Translations under genes and position numbers: made by a program
In this document: positions 44,989-54,242 of the stretch, piece by piece
How the letters are laid out: every line of letters begins with the position of its first letter
Numbering within the stretch: position 1 is the first letter of the stretch
Notes under the pieces: model-generated
What the model saw: only the letters and a program-made list of their open reading frames with translations
Databases searched by the model: none
Told to the model about the DNA's origin: nothing
Source: Sarcina sp034439435
GTDB taxonomy: Bacteria > Bacillota > Clostridia > Clostridiales > Clostridiaceae
DNA length: 64,000 nt
Assembly: GCF_034439435.1 (NCBI RefSeq)
Contig: NZ_JAPCKJ010000002.1
Location: 124,001-188,000, forward strand
Direction of reading: 5' to 3'

Positions 44989-45022
44989 ACAGTGTATTAA
45001 ATAATAATATTTAATACACTGT
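44989..45022 (-). terminator. Terminator of the btuF-cobQ operon
   Basis: Perfect 15-bp stem ACAGTGTATTAAATA / TATTTAATACACTGT, 4-nt loop, followed on the minus strand by TTTTTTT. Confidence 0.92.
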
Positions 45023-45028
45023 CTAAAA

Positions 45029-46492
45029 TTAAGATCTAATTAGATTTTCAACATAGTCCATATCTATATTTTCTTCTAAAAGTTCACAAAGCTTATTATA
45101 TTGACTTATTTTATAATCCTTATAACGCATTTCATGACTTTCTTCTAAGTTTAGCTCCTTTTTAAGCTTATTAATAAGCTTAATTCCAAAGTCACCTTCA
45201 TCAAATATTCCATGAATGTAAGTTCCTAAAACTTTTGATGCTTCATCTTTCATTCCTAGAGCATTATCTTCCTGGTCTTTTAACCAAACAAGTTCTTCTT
45301 TTGTTGGAATACTTTCTCCATTATGAATTTCATATCCACTTACTTCATTTCCTTCTGAATCAAAGGCAATTACTTGCTTTGTAGTTTTTTGCTTATTGAA
45401 AGATGTTTTAATGTTTAAAAGTCCTAATCCTTCTTCTTCTCTAATACTTCCTTCAACTCCAAGAGAATCAATTATTTTTTCTCCTAATATTTGGTATCCT
45501 CCACAGATACCAAATATTAATTTTCCTTCTGCTTTCTTTTCAAGAATCTTATCCTTAAAACCACTTTCCTTTAAGTAAATTAAATCATCTATAGTATTCT
45601 TACTTCCTGGAATTATTATCATATGTGCATTATCTAAGTCCTTAGTATTTTCCGCATATCTTATTCCAACATCTTTTATTCTTGAAAGAGCATTAAAATC
45701 AGTGAAGTTTGACATGTGAGGTAATCTAACTATGGCTATATCTACCCCTTTATTATTTCCCTCTCTAATTTTAATAGAAGCACTATCCTCTTCTTCTATG
45801 TCTAAATCAAAGTAAGGCATAACTCCTAAAACAGGTATATTTATTATTTCTTCTATTTGTCTCATAGCTGGTTCAAAGAATTCTTTTTTGCCTCTAAATT
45901 TGTTTATTATAACTCCTTTAACTCTTTTTCTTTCCTCTTCAGTTAAAAGCATTATAGTACCAACAATAGAAGCAAAAACTCCTCCTCTATCAATGTCAGC
46001 AACTAAGATTACATCTGCATCTGCCATCTTAGCAGTCTGCATATTTGCAATATCTGTTTCTCTTAAATTTATTTCAGCACAACTACCAGATCCCTCTAAG
46101 ACTATTAAATCATAATCCTTAGAAATATCATCATAAGCTTCCTTTGCCTTTTCTTTAAGATACTTATTTAAGTCTTTATATTTATAAGCATCCATAGTGC
46201 AATAAACTTTACCTCTAACTATTACTTGAGTTTTAAACCCTGCACTAGGTTTCATTAAAATAGGATTCATATATTCTTTAGGGTCAATTTCACAAGCTTC
46301 GGCTTGTACCACCTGAGCTCTCCCTATTTCATCTCCCTCTTTAGTTACAAAAGAATTCAATGATATATTTAATGCTTTATAAGGTGCAACACTATATCCT
46401 TTTTTCTTAAAATATCTACAAAAAGCCGCGGCAACAGTACTTTTTCCAACAGAAGATGCTGTTCCAAGTAGCATTATTCCTCTATACTTCAT
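45029..46492 (-). CDS. cobQ: Cobyric acid synthase
   Basis: A 487-aa amidotransferase that amidates adenosylcobyrinic a,c-diamide side chains using glutamine. The N-terminal dethiobiotin-synthetase-like ATPase has GTASSVGKSTVAAAF. The C-terminal glutaminase has the Cys in GICGGYQILG and the His in TYIHGIFDE. The start ATG at 46492 has AGGTG upstream; the frame opens 9 nt earlier at a GTG. It is last in the riboswitch-controlled operon. Confidence 0.94.
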   Translation of the reverse strand: MKYRGIMLLGTASSVGKSTVAAAFCRYFKKKGYSVAPYKALNISLNSFVTKEGDEIGRAQVVQAEACEIDPKEYMNPILMKPSAGFKTQVIVRGKVYCTMDAYKYKDLNKYLKEKAKEAYDDISKDYDLIVLEGSGSCAEINLRETDIANMQTAKMADADVILVADIDRGGVFASIVGTIMLLTEEERKRVKGVIINKFRGKKEFFEPAMRQIEEIINIPVLGVMPYFDLDIEEEDSASIKIREGNNKGVDIAIVRLPHMSNFTDFNALSRIKDVGIRYAENTKDLDNAHMIIIPGSKNTIDDLIYLKESGFKDKILEKKAEGKLIFGICGGYQILGEKIIDSLGVEGSIREEEGLGLLNIKTSFNKQKTTKQVIAFDSEGNEVSGYEIHNGESIPTKEELVWLKDQEDNALGMKDEASKVLGTYIHGIFDEGDFGIKLINKLKKELNLEESHEMRYKDYKISQYNKLCELLEENIDMDYVENLIRS

Positions 46493-46501
46493 AAAACACA
46501 C

Positions 46502-47155
46502 CTACTTAATATCTAAAAATCCATGAGTTTCTGTTAATATATTTTCTCCAGTTTCAAAGTTTATTTTTTCTTTAAATAAAGGTCCATCATAAACAAATGT
46601 ATGATACTCTCCATTTTCTCCACAAGCATCTGAACCTGCTGCTTTTAATCTTTCAACTACATCCTTAGTTAAAACTTCACCTAAGAATTCTTCTCCTAAA
46701 ATACTTAATTTTACATTTTTGATTACAGTTTTAAATCCACTATCTATGAATTCATAAGTTAGAGCTTCTCTATCTTCTTCCCAAAGTGGAAAAATAGCTT
46801 CAAGACCGGCTTTTTCACATTTATCTTCACACCAATTTCTGTGTGCCATTAAATCTATATCTCCAAAAACACAAGCCTCTGCGCCCATTTCTTCTTTAAG
46901 TTTCTTTAAAGCATCTACGAAAGTTTCTCCATAATTTTCTTTTCCGTTACTAGCTACTAAAACCATAGGAATATCTAATGACTTAGCAACATCTTTTAAT
47001 AATTTATCTGGTATTCCATGAAACCAACTTCTTAAAACCTTTTTATCAACAGTAACTAATAAAGCTACTGGAGTATGTCCAGCTTTTATCATTCTATATA
47101 ATGATAATGTACTATCCTTTCCACAACTATATGATACAACAAATTTCTTTTTCAT
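46502..47155 (-). CDS. Dph6/MJ0570-related ATP pyrophosphatase
   Basis: A 217-aa PP-loop protein (adenine nucleotide alpha-hydrolase fold). The ATP motif VSYSCGKDSTLSLY lies at the N-terminus, with VFGDIDLMAHRNW and GSDACGENGEYHTFVYDGP downstream. The last is a hallmark of the diphthamide-synthetase-like family, which uses ATP to form amides. Its place between the B12 importer and cobQ suggests a corrinoid amidation or salvage job. That is inference. The ATG at 47155 has AGGTGG 5 nt upstream, overlapping the btuD stop. Confidence 0.85.
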   Translation of the reverse strand: MKKKFVVSYSCGKDSTLSLYRMIKAGHTPVALLVTVDKKVLRSWFHGIPDKLLKDVAKSLDIPMVLVASNGKENYGETFVDALKKLKEEMGAEACVFGDIDLMAHRNWCEDKCEKAGLEAIFPLWEEDREALTYEFIDSGFKTVIKNVKLSILGEEFLGEVLTKDVVERLKAAGSDACGENGEYHTFVYDGPLFKEKINFETGENILTETHGFLDIK

Positions 47156-47164
47156 ATTGTCCAC

Positions 47165-47920
47165 CTACTTCCATTTTTCTAATGCTTCTAGCATGAATTT
47201 TCTTATATCTATTTTATAGACATCTTTAATTTTTGAGCTATTTAATATTTCTCTTGCTTTACCACTACTATAAATTTCTCCCTCTTTAACAAGAATTACA
47301 TCCTTACTAAACATTTGAACTAAATTTAAGTCATGTAAAACACCTATAACTGTTTTGTTATTTTCTTTTGTCCATTTATTTATATAATCTAAAATTTCAA
47401 TTTGACATTTTAAGTCTAAATGATTAGTTGGTTCATCTAAGAGTAATATATCTGGCTCTTGAGCAAATGCTCTTGCCAAATAAACTCTCTGAAGTTGTCC
47501 ACCTGATAACTCATTTATTAATTTATCTTTTTCTTCTAATAAACCAACACTTTCAATACATTTTAAAACTATATCCTTATCCTCATTACTAAGCCTTGAA
47601 AAAATACCATCTATATGAGCATACCTTCCCAAAGCAACGGTCTCAAATACAGTGTAAGAAAAATATATTTCAGAATTTTGACTCATTAATGCAACTTTTT
47701 TAGCTAACTCTTTTCTTTTTATCTTTTTAATCTCTACCCCGTCTAGCTTTATTTCCCCTCTATATTCTATGAGGTTAGCTAAAGCTTTTAAAATTGTGGA
47801 TTTTCCACACCCATTTGGTCCTATTATAGAAATATTTTCTCCTCTATTAATATTAAAGGATATATTATGTATAACATCATTACCATCATACCCACAGCAT
47901 AAGTTTTTAACTTCTAGCAA
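47165..47920 (-). CDS. btuD: Cobalamin/corrinoid ABC transporter ATP-binding protein
   Basis: A 251-aa ABC ATPase. Walker A is GPNGCGKST, the signature LSGGQLQR, and Walker B LLLDEPTNH. It powers BtuC. I place the start at TTG 47920 (LEVKNLCCGYDG), with AGGTG overlapping the btuC stop. A longer frame from 47974 begins at another TTG without an SD, inside btuC. Confidence 0.88.
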   Translation of the reverse strand: MLEVKNLCCGYDGNDVIHNISFNINRGENISIIGPNGCGKSTILKALANLIEYRGEIKLDGVEIKKIKRKELAKKVALMSQNSEIYFSYTVFETVALGRYAHIDGIFSRLSNEDKDIVLKCIESVGLLEEKDKLINELSGGQLQRVYLARAFAQEPDILLLDEPTNHLDLKCQIEILDYINKWTKENNKTVIGVLHDLNLVQMFSKDVILVKEGEIYSSGKAREILNSSKIKDVYKIDIRKFMLEALEKWK

Positions 47921-47924
47921 AATA

Positions 47925-48956
47925 TCACCTACTTCTTTTTCCAAAATAAATGTAAGCAAAAAATGGTGCTCCAATTAAAGCCGTAATTGCTCCTACTGGC
48001 AATTCTGATGGTGAAATTAATGTTCTTGAAACTAAATCTGTTAGTACCATAAGTGTTCCACCAAGTATAATACACATTGGTATTACTATTTTATGATTAG
48101 AACCAAATATTTTTCTAACTATATGAGGAGTTATAAGATCAATAAAGCCTATAACACCACTTAAAGCAACTGCACTTCCAGTTAAAATAGCAACTGAAAT
48201 AAGTAGTCTTTTTTTTACCTTTTCAGTTTCAACACCTACAGTCTTTGCACTATCTTCTCCAAAACTTAAAATATCCATTTCTTTTGTATATCTTAATACC
48301 ATAAAGATTCCAATTATAAAAAATGGAAATCCAGCAAAAACATAAGACCAACTCTTCATAGCAAATGATCCCATTTGCCACATAGTAATAGCCTTTATAT
48401 CCTCACTACATAATGCTGTTATAGTTGTTAACATGGCACTAGTAAAAAGCGATAGAACCATTCCCGCTAATATTACGGTATTATTTGAAAGTCCTCTATC
48501 TACCTTATTTGAAAAAATTATTACTGCAAAAATAGTAAAAACTCCACATAAAAATCCTATAATAGGCATAGCTAAATTTCCTATAAAAGGTATTGTTATA
48601 CCAAGAACTATGTATATTCCAACTCCTAAGGAAGCTCCTGATGAAACCCCTAAGGTATATGGTGATGCTAAAGGATTTTTTAAAATTGATTGGATTACAG
48701 CTCCACTAACTGCAAGAGCAGCTCCAACCCCAAAGGCTAATAAAACTCTAGGTAATCTAATTACCCAAATAATTGCTACGTCTTCAGGTTTGATACCAGC
48801 TCTAAGTGGAATATCAAAAATCTTATTTCCAACTATAGAAATAGTATCCCATATATTAATATTGGAACTTCCAATAGAAGTTCCAATACAAAGTACTAAT
48901 AATACTAATGGAATAGATAGTGTTATTAGCAATTTTCTCTTTTTAGATTCCTGCAT
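47925..48956 (-). CDS. btuC: Cobalamin/corrinoid ABC transporter permease
   Basis: A 343-aa FecCD-family permease with about ten helices. Typical segments are RLPRVLLAFGVGAALAVSGAVIQ, NPLASPYTLGVSSGASLG and GFIDLITPHIVR, the last contacting the ATPase. Family members import iron-siderophores or B12; the riboswitch and cobQ neighbours make B12 the better call. It overlaps the btuF 3' end by 14 nt and has no strong SD, so translation is probably coupled. Confidence 0.9.
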   Translation of the reverse strand: MQESKKRKLLITLSIPLVLLVLCIGTSIGSSNINIWDTISIVGNKIFDIPLRAGIKPEDVAIIWVIRLPRVLLAFGVGAALAVSGAVIQSILKNPLASPYTLGVSSGASLGVGIYIVLGITIPFIGNLAMPIIGFLCGVFTIFAVIIFSNKVDRGLSNNTVILAGMVLSLFTSAMLTTITALCSEDIKAITMWQMGSFAMKSWSYVFAGFPFFIIGIFMVLRYTKEMDILSFGEDSAKTVGVETEKVKKRLLISVAILTGSAVALSGVIGFIDLITPHIVRKIFGSNHKIVIPMCIILGGTLMVLTDLVSRTLISPSELPVGAITALIGAPFFAYIYFGKRSR

Positions 48957-49860
48957 ATTGTTCTGGATAAATATCCTTTGCTATTTGTTTTAAGGCACTT
49001 ATCACATATTGACTTCCACGTGATGTTGCATTTTTATCTACTAAGAATATTTGATTATCCTTAACAGCAGTTATTGTATTCCAACCTGGACGTTTAGCAA
49101 TTAAATCTGTTGCATTTTCAATATAATCTTCATTTGTTAAAATTACATCTGGATTTGCTTTTATAACGGCTTCTTCACTTGGTGAAATCCAGCCTTTTTC
49201 ATTTGCAAATACATTTTCTGCTCCAACTATAGTTAATAAATTATTTAAGAAAGTATCACTTCCAAAGCTATATAAATTTGGACTTGATCCAATTTCAAAG
49301 TAAACAGTTTTTTTATCTTTTATAGTTTCACCTATAGCTTTAATTTTGTTTACTTCACTTTTCATTTCATCAACCATTTTGTTTCCTTCAGCCTCTGTTC
49401 CAGTTAACTTAGCTAAGAAATTTATATCTTCGTATATTCCATCAATGCTTTCACTAGTTGGAATATATACTACTGGTATTCCAGCATCCTTTAAAACCTT
49501 AAATGGGTCTTCTTTACCTTCTCTGTTATGACCTGAAGCTATTATTACATCAGGCTTAAGAGCTAGAATAGCCTCAGCATCTGGATTCCTAAAATCTATT
49601 TTAGGTATATCTGGGTTTAATCCCTTTACATCTGCTGAGTATTTATCAACACCTACGATTTTATCACCTAAACCTAAACCTACCAATATTTCTGTATTAG
49701 ACGGTGCTGTTGACACTATTCTTTCGATTTTTTTCGGTACTGTAAATTCAGTCCCTTCCATATCTTTCATTGTTACCGTTTTGCTTCCACAACCAACCAA
49801 TAGCAGTAATGACATTACTGTTAAGGTTACTAGGGAAATTACTTTTTTAAAGTTTTTCAT
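48943..49860 (-). CDS. btuF: Cobalamin/corrinoid-binding lipoprotein
   Basis: A 305-aa surface lipoprotein with a signal peptide and lipobox LLVGC (C24). The periplasmic-binding fold has the BtuF-like opening ERIVSTAPSNTEILVGLGLGDKIVGVD and DVIIASGHNREG. It delivers the ligand to BtuC. It is the first gene after the cobalamin riboswitch, which strongly supports the substrate. The ATG has AGGAAAA-type SD upstream. Confidence 0.9.
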   Translation of the reverse strand: MKNFKKVISLVTLTVMSLLLLVGCGSKTVTMKDMEGTEFTVPKKIERIVSTAPSNTEILVGLGLGDKIVGVDKYSADVKGLNPDIPKIDFRNPDAEAILALKPDVIIASGHNREGKEDPFKVLKDAGIPVVYIPTSESIDGIYEDINFLAKLTGTEAEGNKMVDEMKSEVNKIKAIGETIKDKKTVYFEIGSSPNLYSFGSDTFLNNLLTIVGAENVFANEKGWISPSEEAVIKANPDVILTNEDYIENATDLIAKRPGWNTITAVKDNQIFLVDKNATSRGSQYVISALKQIAKDIYPEQYAGI

Positions 49861-50099
49861 GTTTTTCCTCCATTTTTACCTTTGTAATTTCTTAAGTCAT
49901 ATGAAGGATTCCTATTTGATTTTAATTAATGATTTTAATATGTATTTTTTAATATTGCTAAGTATCCCTACAACCTATAAAAGCAAATTTGAAATTTCTT
50001 AAATTAAGTTTAAAGCATCACTAATAATCAAATTTTTCTTTCATAAAACTTAACAATTAAATATTTGAGGTTTAAGATTAATACGTAGAAAATAAAAAA

Positions 50100-50121
50100 A
50101 CATACCCATTAGAAGGTATGT
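50100..50121 (-). terminator. Riboswitch expression-platform terminator
   Basis: On the minus strand ACATACC-N8-GGTATGT is followed by TTTTTTATTTT, between the aptamer and btuF. This implies transcriptional attenuation when ligand is bound. Confidence 0.85.
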
Positions 50122-50144
50122 TAAGTATATTCTGAAAGCGTACG

Positions 50145-50335
50145 CATCCTATTACCCTACCCTCAGAAGATAATAGTATTCGCATAAAAGGCAGGTATCC
50201 CGACTTTGCTTCACCCTCCATCTCGTCTTCCCACATAAAATGCAGTGACATATTGAGATTTTGTCAGCTTCACGGTTACTGAGGTAGTTGAAGATTTTAA
50301 CTTCATTCCCTATTAAGTGAATTCACACCAATTAT
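50145..50335 (-). ncRNA. Cobalamin riboswitch
   Basis: Minus-strand landmarks of the B12 aptamer appear in order: GGTG at the 5' end (50327-50330), AATAGGGAA, the CAGTAACCGTGAAGC core, GTCACTGCA, TGGGAAGACGAG, and the B12 box AGTCGGGATACCTGCC (50190-50205). An intrinsic terminator follows at 50100-50121, then the corrinoid importer operon. Together they fit an OFF switch. Boundaries are approximate. Confidence 0.92.
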
Positions 50336-50432
50336 GAATCAATCAACTTGATTATATTATTATATTTTATTATTGTCAAACACCTTACCTACTTTAAATT
50401 TATCTTTTTATAAGAATAAAAATGTAAATAAG

Positions 50433-51497
50433 CTATTTTAAAATTTTTGAAAGCGCTTCTAAAAGTTTTTCATTTTCTTCTCTTCTTCTAACTGCAACTC
50501 TATAATAACTATTGTCTAAACCTATATAATTATTACAACTTCTTATTATTATTCCTTGTTTAATTAGCTCTTCTCTTAAATTTAATTCTCTGCTTAATTT
50601 AAAAAATAGAAAATTAACAGCTCCTTTAAAAACATTAATGTCTTTAAATGCTTTTAATCCATTATATAAAAATTCATTCTCTTTTTTTACGTAAGCTATG
50701 CTATCTTTTATATACTTAACTTCTTTTAAGGCTTCTCTTCCAGCATAATCTGCCACTGTATTTACACTCCAAGGAGTAGCAACAGAATTTATTTTTTTTA
50801 TCATTTCAAAATCTGAGCTTAATCCATAACCTAGCCTTATACCAGGAAAAGCAAAAAGCTTAGTTAATGATTTAACCACAATTAAATTATTAAAATCATC
50901 TAGATATTCAATAACAGAGTATTTTTCATTATCCTCAACAAAATCCAAAAATGATTCATCAAAAACAACTTTTACATCCATTTCCTTTGCCTTTTTTAAC
51001 ACTCTTAAAGAAAAATCTTTCTCTATTAAAGCTCCTGTTGGATTGTTTGGATTGCATAAAAATATTATATCTAAATCATCATTTATTTCATCTATAAATC
51101 TATTATCTAATGAATATCTATCTTTTAATATGTAATGATTTACTTTGCATTCTAGAGAGTTTAAAGCATCCTCATATTCTGAAAAAGTAGGTGCTATTAT
51201 AAGAGCATTCTTAGGTTTGATTCCTCTTACTATATTAAAAATCACTTCTGCAGCTCCGTTACCTAAGACTATTTTATCTAAATCTACTTTTTCGAAACTT
51301 GAAATTTCTTTTTTAAGCTTATAATAAGTTATATCTGGATATCTTTCTATAGAATTTATTCCTCTAATCATGGCCTCTTTTACTTTTTCAGAGATCCCCA
51401 TAGGATTTATGTTAGCTGAAAAATCAATGATTTCATTTTCTTCTAACCCATAAATTCTCTTTATTTCTTCTACATTACCGCCATGTCCTAAGTTCAT
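50433..51497 (-). CDS. cobD: Threonine-phosphate decarboxylase
   Basis: A 354-aa fold-type I PLP enzyme that makes (R)-1-amino-2-propanol O-2-phosphate for the corrin side chain. Segments include FSANINPMG, FLCNPNNPTGALI and the PLP lysine in VVKSLTKLFAFPGIRLGYG. These also fit histidinol-phosphate aminotransferase, but the neighbours cbiB and cobC decide for CobD. GAGGTG precedes the ATG, which overlaps the cbiB stop (ATGA). Confidence 0.9.
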   Translation of the reverse strand: MNLGHGGNVEEIKRIYGLEENEIIDFSANINPMGISEKVKEAMIRGINSIERYPDITYYKLKKEISSFEKVDLDKIVLGNGAAEVIFNIVRGIKPKNALIIAPTFSEYEDALNSLECKVNHYILKDRYSLDNRFIDEINDDLDIIFLCNPNNPTGALIEKDFSLRVLKKAKEMDVKVVFDESFLDFVEDNEKYSVIEYLDDFNNLIVVKSLTKLFAFPGIRLGYGLSSDFEMIKKINSVATPWSVNTVADYAGREALKEVKYIKDSIAYVKKENEFLYNGLKAFKDINVFKGAVNFLFFKLSRELNLREELIKQGIIIRSCNNYIGLDNSYYRVAVRRREENEKLLEALSKILK

Positions 51498-52441
51498 ATA
51501 ATCACCTCTAAGATATATCTAATAATAATAGCTATTAGCATTCCTAAAAAAGAAACTAATCCTAAAATTTTATTAGTATTATAAACATCTGAAATTTCTA
51601 TTTTCTTTTTAATATCTCCTATAGTTGGTTTTTCTACAAGCTTTCCAAAATAATAGTTTGCTCCTCCAAGCCTTATTCCTAAAGCCCCTGCTACCGCTGC
51701 TTCTGGATGAGCACTATTAGGACTTGAATGATTGTATCTATCTCTTTTATATATTTTAAAACTTTCTTTATAATTAAGCCTTAAAATAAATGAAGCTATT
51801 ACTATAAGGTAAGCTGTCAATCTAGCTGGAATATAATTGAACACATCATCAAGTTTCGCTGAGACGAACCCAAATTCTCTATATTTATCATTTTTATAAC
51901 CAAACATAGAATCACATGTATTTACTGCTTTATACAAGAAAGCCAAAGGTGCTCCCCCAATTCCAGCAAAAAATAAAGGCGCTATAATTCCATCTGACAT
52001 GTTTTCAGCAACTGTTTCTACTACAGCTCTTACTATAGCTTCTTCATCTAAATTAGTAGTATCTCTACCAACTATATATGATAATTGTTTTCTAGCTTTA
52101 ACTATATCTCCTGTATTTAAAATTTTAATTACTTTGAGACCTTCAACTTTAAGCCCTTTTGCTGAAATACAAAAATAAATAAGTATTCCTGATACTAAAG
52201 TTCCTAAAATAGGACTAACTAAATTTGCAATATGTACAATCCCTAAAGTTACTCCAAAAGTTATAGCTACTATGAAAAACCATGCAAAAAAACCTGCTAA
52301 CTTAAGATTTTTCTTAAATACTTTTCTCCAAAGCTTTTCCATACTAGAAGCTAATTTTCCTATATATCTGATAGGATGATATGGATTATTAGGATCTCCT
52401 ATTATTAGGTCTAAAACATATCCTATTATAATTTTTATCAT
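51494..52441 (-). CDS. cbiB: Adenosylcobinamide-phosphate synthase
   Basis: A 315-aa membrane protein that attaches aminopropanol phosphate to adenosylcobyric acid. The opening YVLDLIIGDPNNPYHPIRYIG and AEAVVETVAENMSDGI-like segment (VVETVAENMSDGIIAPLFF) are diagnostic. Helices alternate with loops as in the family. AAAGG precedes the ATG. It is sandwiched between cobC and cobD. Confidence 0.93.
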   Translation of the reverse strand: MIKIIIGYVLDLIIGDPNNPYHPIRYIGKLASSMEKLWRKVFKKNLKLAGFFAWFFIVAITFGVTLGIVHIANLVSPILGTLVSGILIYFCISAKGLKVEGLKVIKILNTGDIVKARKQLSYIVGRDTTNLDEEAIVRAVVETVAENMSDGIIAPLFFAGIGGAPLAFLYKAVNTCDSMFGYKNDKYREFGFVSAKLDDVFNYIPARLTAYLIVIASFILRLNYKESFKIYKRDRYNHSSPNSAHPEAAVAGALGIRLGGANYYFGKLVEKPTIGDIKKKIEISDVYNTNKILGLVSFLGMLIAIIIRYILEVII

Positions 52442-52443
52442 TT

Positions 52444-53088
52444 CTAAAACCTTTCTATTATTTCTAGTCTTAGATTATTTTCTATATTTTCTTCAAAATC
52501 TAGACTTGAAAATTCTTTTTCTAAATTCTCGATATCTTGTTCAACTTTTAATTTATATCCACCTCCACACTTAGGTTGATAAGTATAAAAGTCTAATCCT
52601 TCCTTTTCAAAAAGTTCTAAAATACAAGCTATGCTTCCTCCATGACATACTATTAAAGCTTCCTCTTCTCCCTGTTCTTCTAGCATTAAAAGTAATTTTA
52701 AAAATGCTTTTTTCATTCTTTTTTCAAAATCTCTTCTTGATTCACCATTAGGGCAAGAAACTCCTTTACTTTCATCTAGAATCCAATCTAAATACTTCTT
52801 ATCTTCCTTTAGCATTTCATAAGATTTCAGCTCAAATTCTCCAAAGTTGTATTCTCCAAACTCTTTTACAACTTCATACTTTTCATTTGGATATAAAATA
52901 TTAAATGTTTCATTAGCTCTCTTTGCTCCACTTGTAAAATTCCTTTTACACTCTGGAAGCTTCACACTCTTTCTTTTTTCCTCTAATTCACTTATTCCTA
53001 TTTCACTTAAAGGCACATCACTTATTCCACAATAAAGCTTCTTTTCATTACAATAAGTTTTTCCATGCCTAATCAAATAAATTATCAT
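52444..53088 (-). CDS. cobC: Alpha-ribazole phosphatase, histidine phosphatase family
   Basis: A 214-aa phosphoglycerate-mutase-fold enzyme. The catalytic motif LIRHGKTYCNEKK, the Arg in SGAKRANETF and the second His in IVCHGGSIACI are visible. It should remove phosphate from alpha-ribazole phosphate or cobalamin phosphate. The start is the ATG at 53088 with AAGGGTG upstream; a GTG at 53100 overlaps the previous gene. C-terminal residues after 190 are Glu-rich and unassigned. Confidence 0.85.
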   Translation of the reverse strand: MIIYLIRHGKTYCNEKKLYCGISDVPLSEIGISELEEKRKSVKLPECKRNFTSGAKRANETFNILYPNEKYEVVKEFGEYNFGEFELKSYEMLKEDKKYLDWILDESKGVSCPNGESRRDFEKRMKKAFLKLLLMLEEQGEEEALIVCHGGSIACILELFEKEGLDFYTYQPKCGGGYKLKVEQDIENLEKEFSSLDFEENIENNLRLEIIERF

Positions 53089-53092
53089 CTTA

Positions 53093-53473
53093 TTATTCAC
53101 CCTTTAATCTCGTTGGTATTCCAAAAAATATTCTATAAACCTCTTCACTTTCTTTGGATAAAAACTGAAGAACCTTACCTGTCTCTTCTCTCCATAATCT
53201 TTCCTCTTTTTTTAAAGGAACTATTCCAGAAGATATTTCATCACAAATTAAAATTTTTCCTTTGAGCTTGTCTTTATTTTCCTTAAAAAAAGCTAAAGAT
53301 TCTTTTCCTTCTAAGGCATTGAAATAAATTAATCTATCTATTCCACTAATAACTTTTTTAGAGAAGTCTATTTTTTCATTGATACAGTAAAATATCTCCT
53401 CTTCTTTTATGCCTAAATTTTCTTTTACATATCTTAACTTACCATTGTAAGCACCACCAAATAAAAGTTTCAA
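53093..53473 (-). CDS. Short CobU-like protein
   Basis: A 126-aa protein, where CobU is usually near 180 aa. A degenerate P-loop GGAYNGK is followed by the CobU C-terminal pattern CDEISSGIVPLKKEERLW and GKVLQFLSKESEEVYRIFFGIPTRLKG. The His that carries GMP in CobU is missing from the expected region. It may be a cobinamide kinase alone or a partner to the longer CobU. The start is TTG at 53473 with AAGGAGG 8 nt upstream. It lies between cobS and cobC. Confidence 0.75.
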   Translation of the reverse strand: MKLLFGGAYNGKLRYVKENLGIKEEEIFYCINEKIDFSKKVISGIDRLIYFNALEGKESLAFFKENKDKLKGKILICDEISSGIVPLKKEERLWREETGKVLQFLSKESEEVYRIFFGIPTRLKGE

Positions 53474-53486
53474 AAGTCTTACCTCC

Positions 53487-54242
53487 TTAAAGAATTCCTA
53501 AAATGAGAATTCCTGTAAATTCCATAAGAACAAGAATATATCCTGCAACGTCTCCATTTATTCCACCTAACTCTTTTCTCACTTTTAAAAGTAAAATAAG
53601 AGAAATCGCTCCCATTCCTAAGATAGCAATTAAATAGTTTATTCCAAAAATAAAGAATGTTAATATCGAAACTACTACATAGATTCCTATTAAAATTATT
53701 TCATCTATTTTTCCAGTTCCATTTTTAAAAAACTTTCCTAAAGAACTTTCTCCAATCATTTCTTTACTAACAATAAAATAACCATTTATTGCTCTTGATA
53801 CTATAGGTATAAAAATAAGTATTTTCATATCTATATCCTTCTCTAATAAAGTAAAAACTCCAGAAAACTCAATAATCAGTAATAAAAGAACGGCAATTAC
53901 TGAAAATGCTCCTACTCTTGAATCTTTTAAAATCCTAAGTTTTTCTTCTTTATCTCTTCTTGAAAGAAGTGCATCTGAAACATCCATGAATCCATCTAAA
54001 TGCAAAAATCCTGTTAAAAGATAAGGAACTGATAAAATAATAGCTGCCATAAGCATCATAGGCACATTTAGTTTATTTAGTATAAAAAAACTAAAATACC
54101 AAAGACATCCTACTATTAAACCTATTAAAGGATAAAGCTTCATTATATGTTTAGCTACTTTATCATCCCACTCATATTTTGGAAGTGGAATAACTGTAAA
54201 CATGCTTAAAGCCATATTTAAGGCTTTATATAAGCTTTTCAT
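53487..54242 (-). CDS. cobS: Adenosylcobinamide-GDP ribazoletransferase
   Basis: A 251-aa membrane protein with about seven helices that joins alpha-ribazole to AdoCbi-GDP. GFLHLDGFMDVSDALLSRRD holds the conserved metal-binding acidic residues; GGINGDVAGYIL near the C-terminus is also typical. The start has AGGAGG 7 nt upstream and overlaps the cobU stop by 17 nt. Confidence 0.94.
   Translation of the reverse strand: MKSLYKALNMALSMFTVIPLPKYEWDDKVAKHIMKLYPLIGLIVGCLWYFSFFILNKLNVPMMLMAAIILSVPYLLTGFLHLDGFMDVSDALLSRRDKEEKLRILKDSRVGAFSVIAVLLLLIIEFSGVFTLLEKDIDMKILIFIPIVSRAINGYFIVSKEMIGESSLGKFFKNGTGKIDEIILIGIYVVVSILTFFIFGINYLIAILGMGAISLILLLKVRKELGGINGDVAGYILVLMEFTGILILGIL

Noticed and set aside
48433..48993. 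186-aa plus-strand frame opposite btuC
   Set aside because: Shadow of the btuC coding frame with no family features.
50446..50466. CcpA-like sequence GAAAGCGCTTC
   Set aside because: It lies inside the 3' coding end of cobD, far from any promoter, and the codons explain it.
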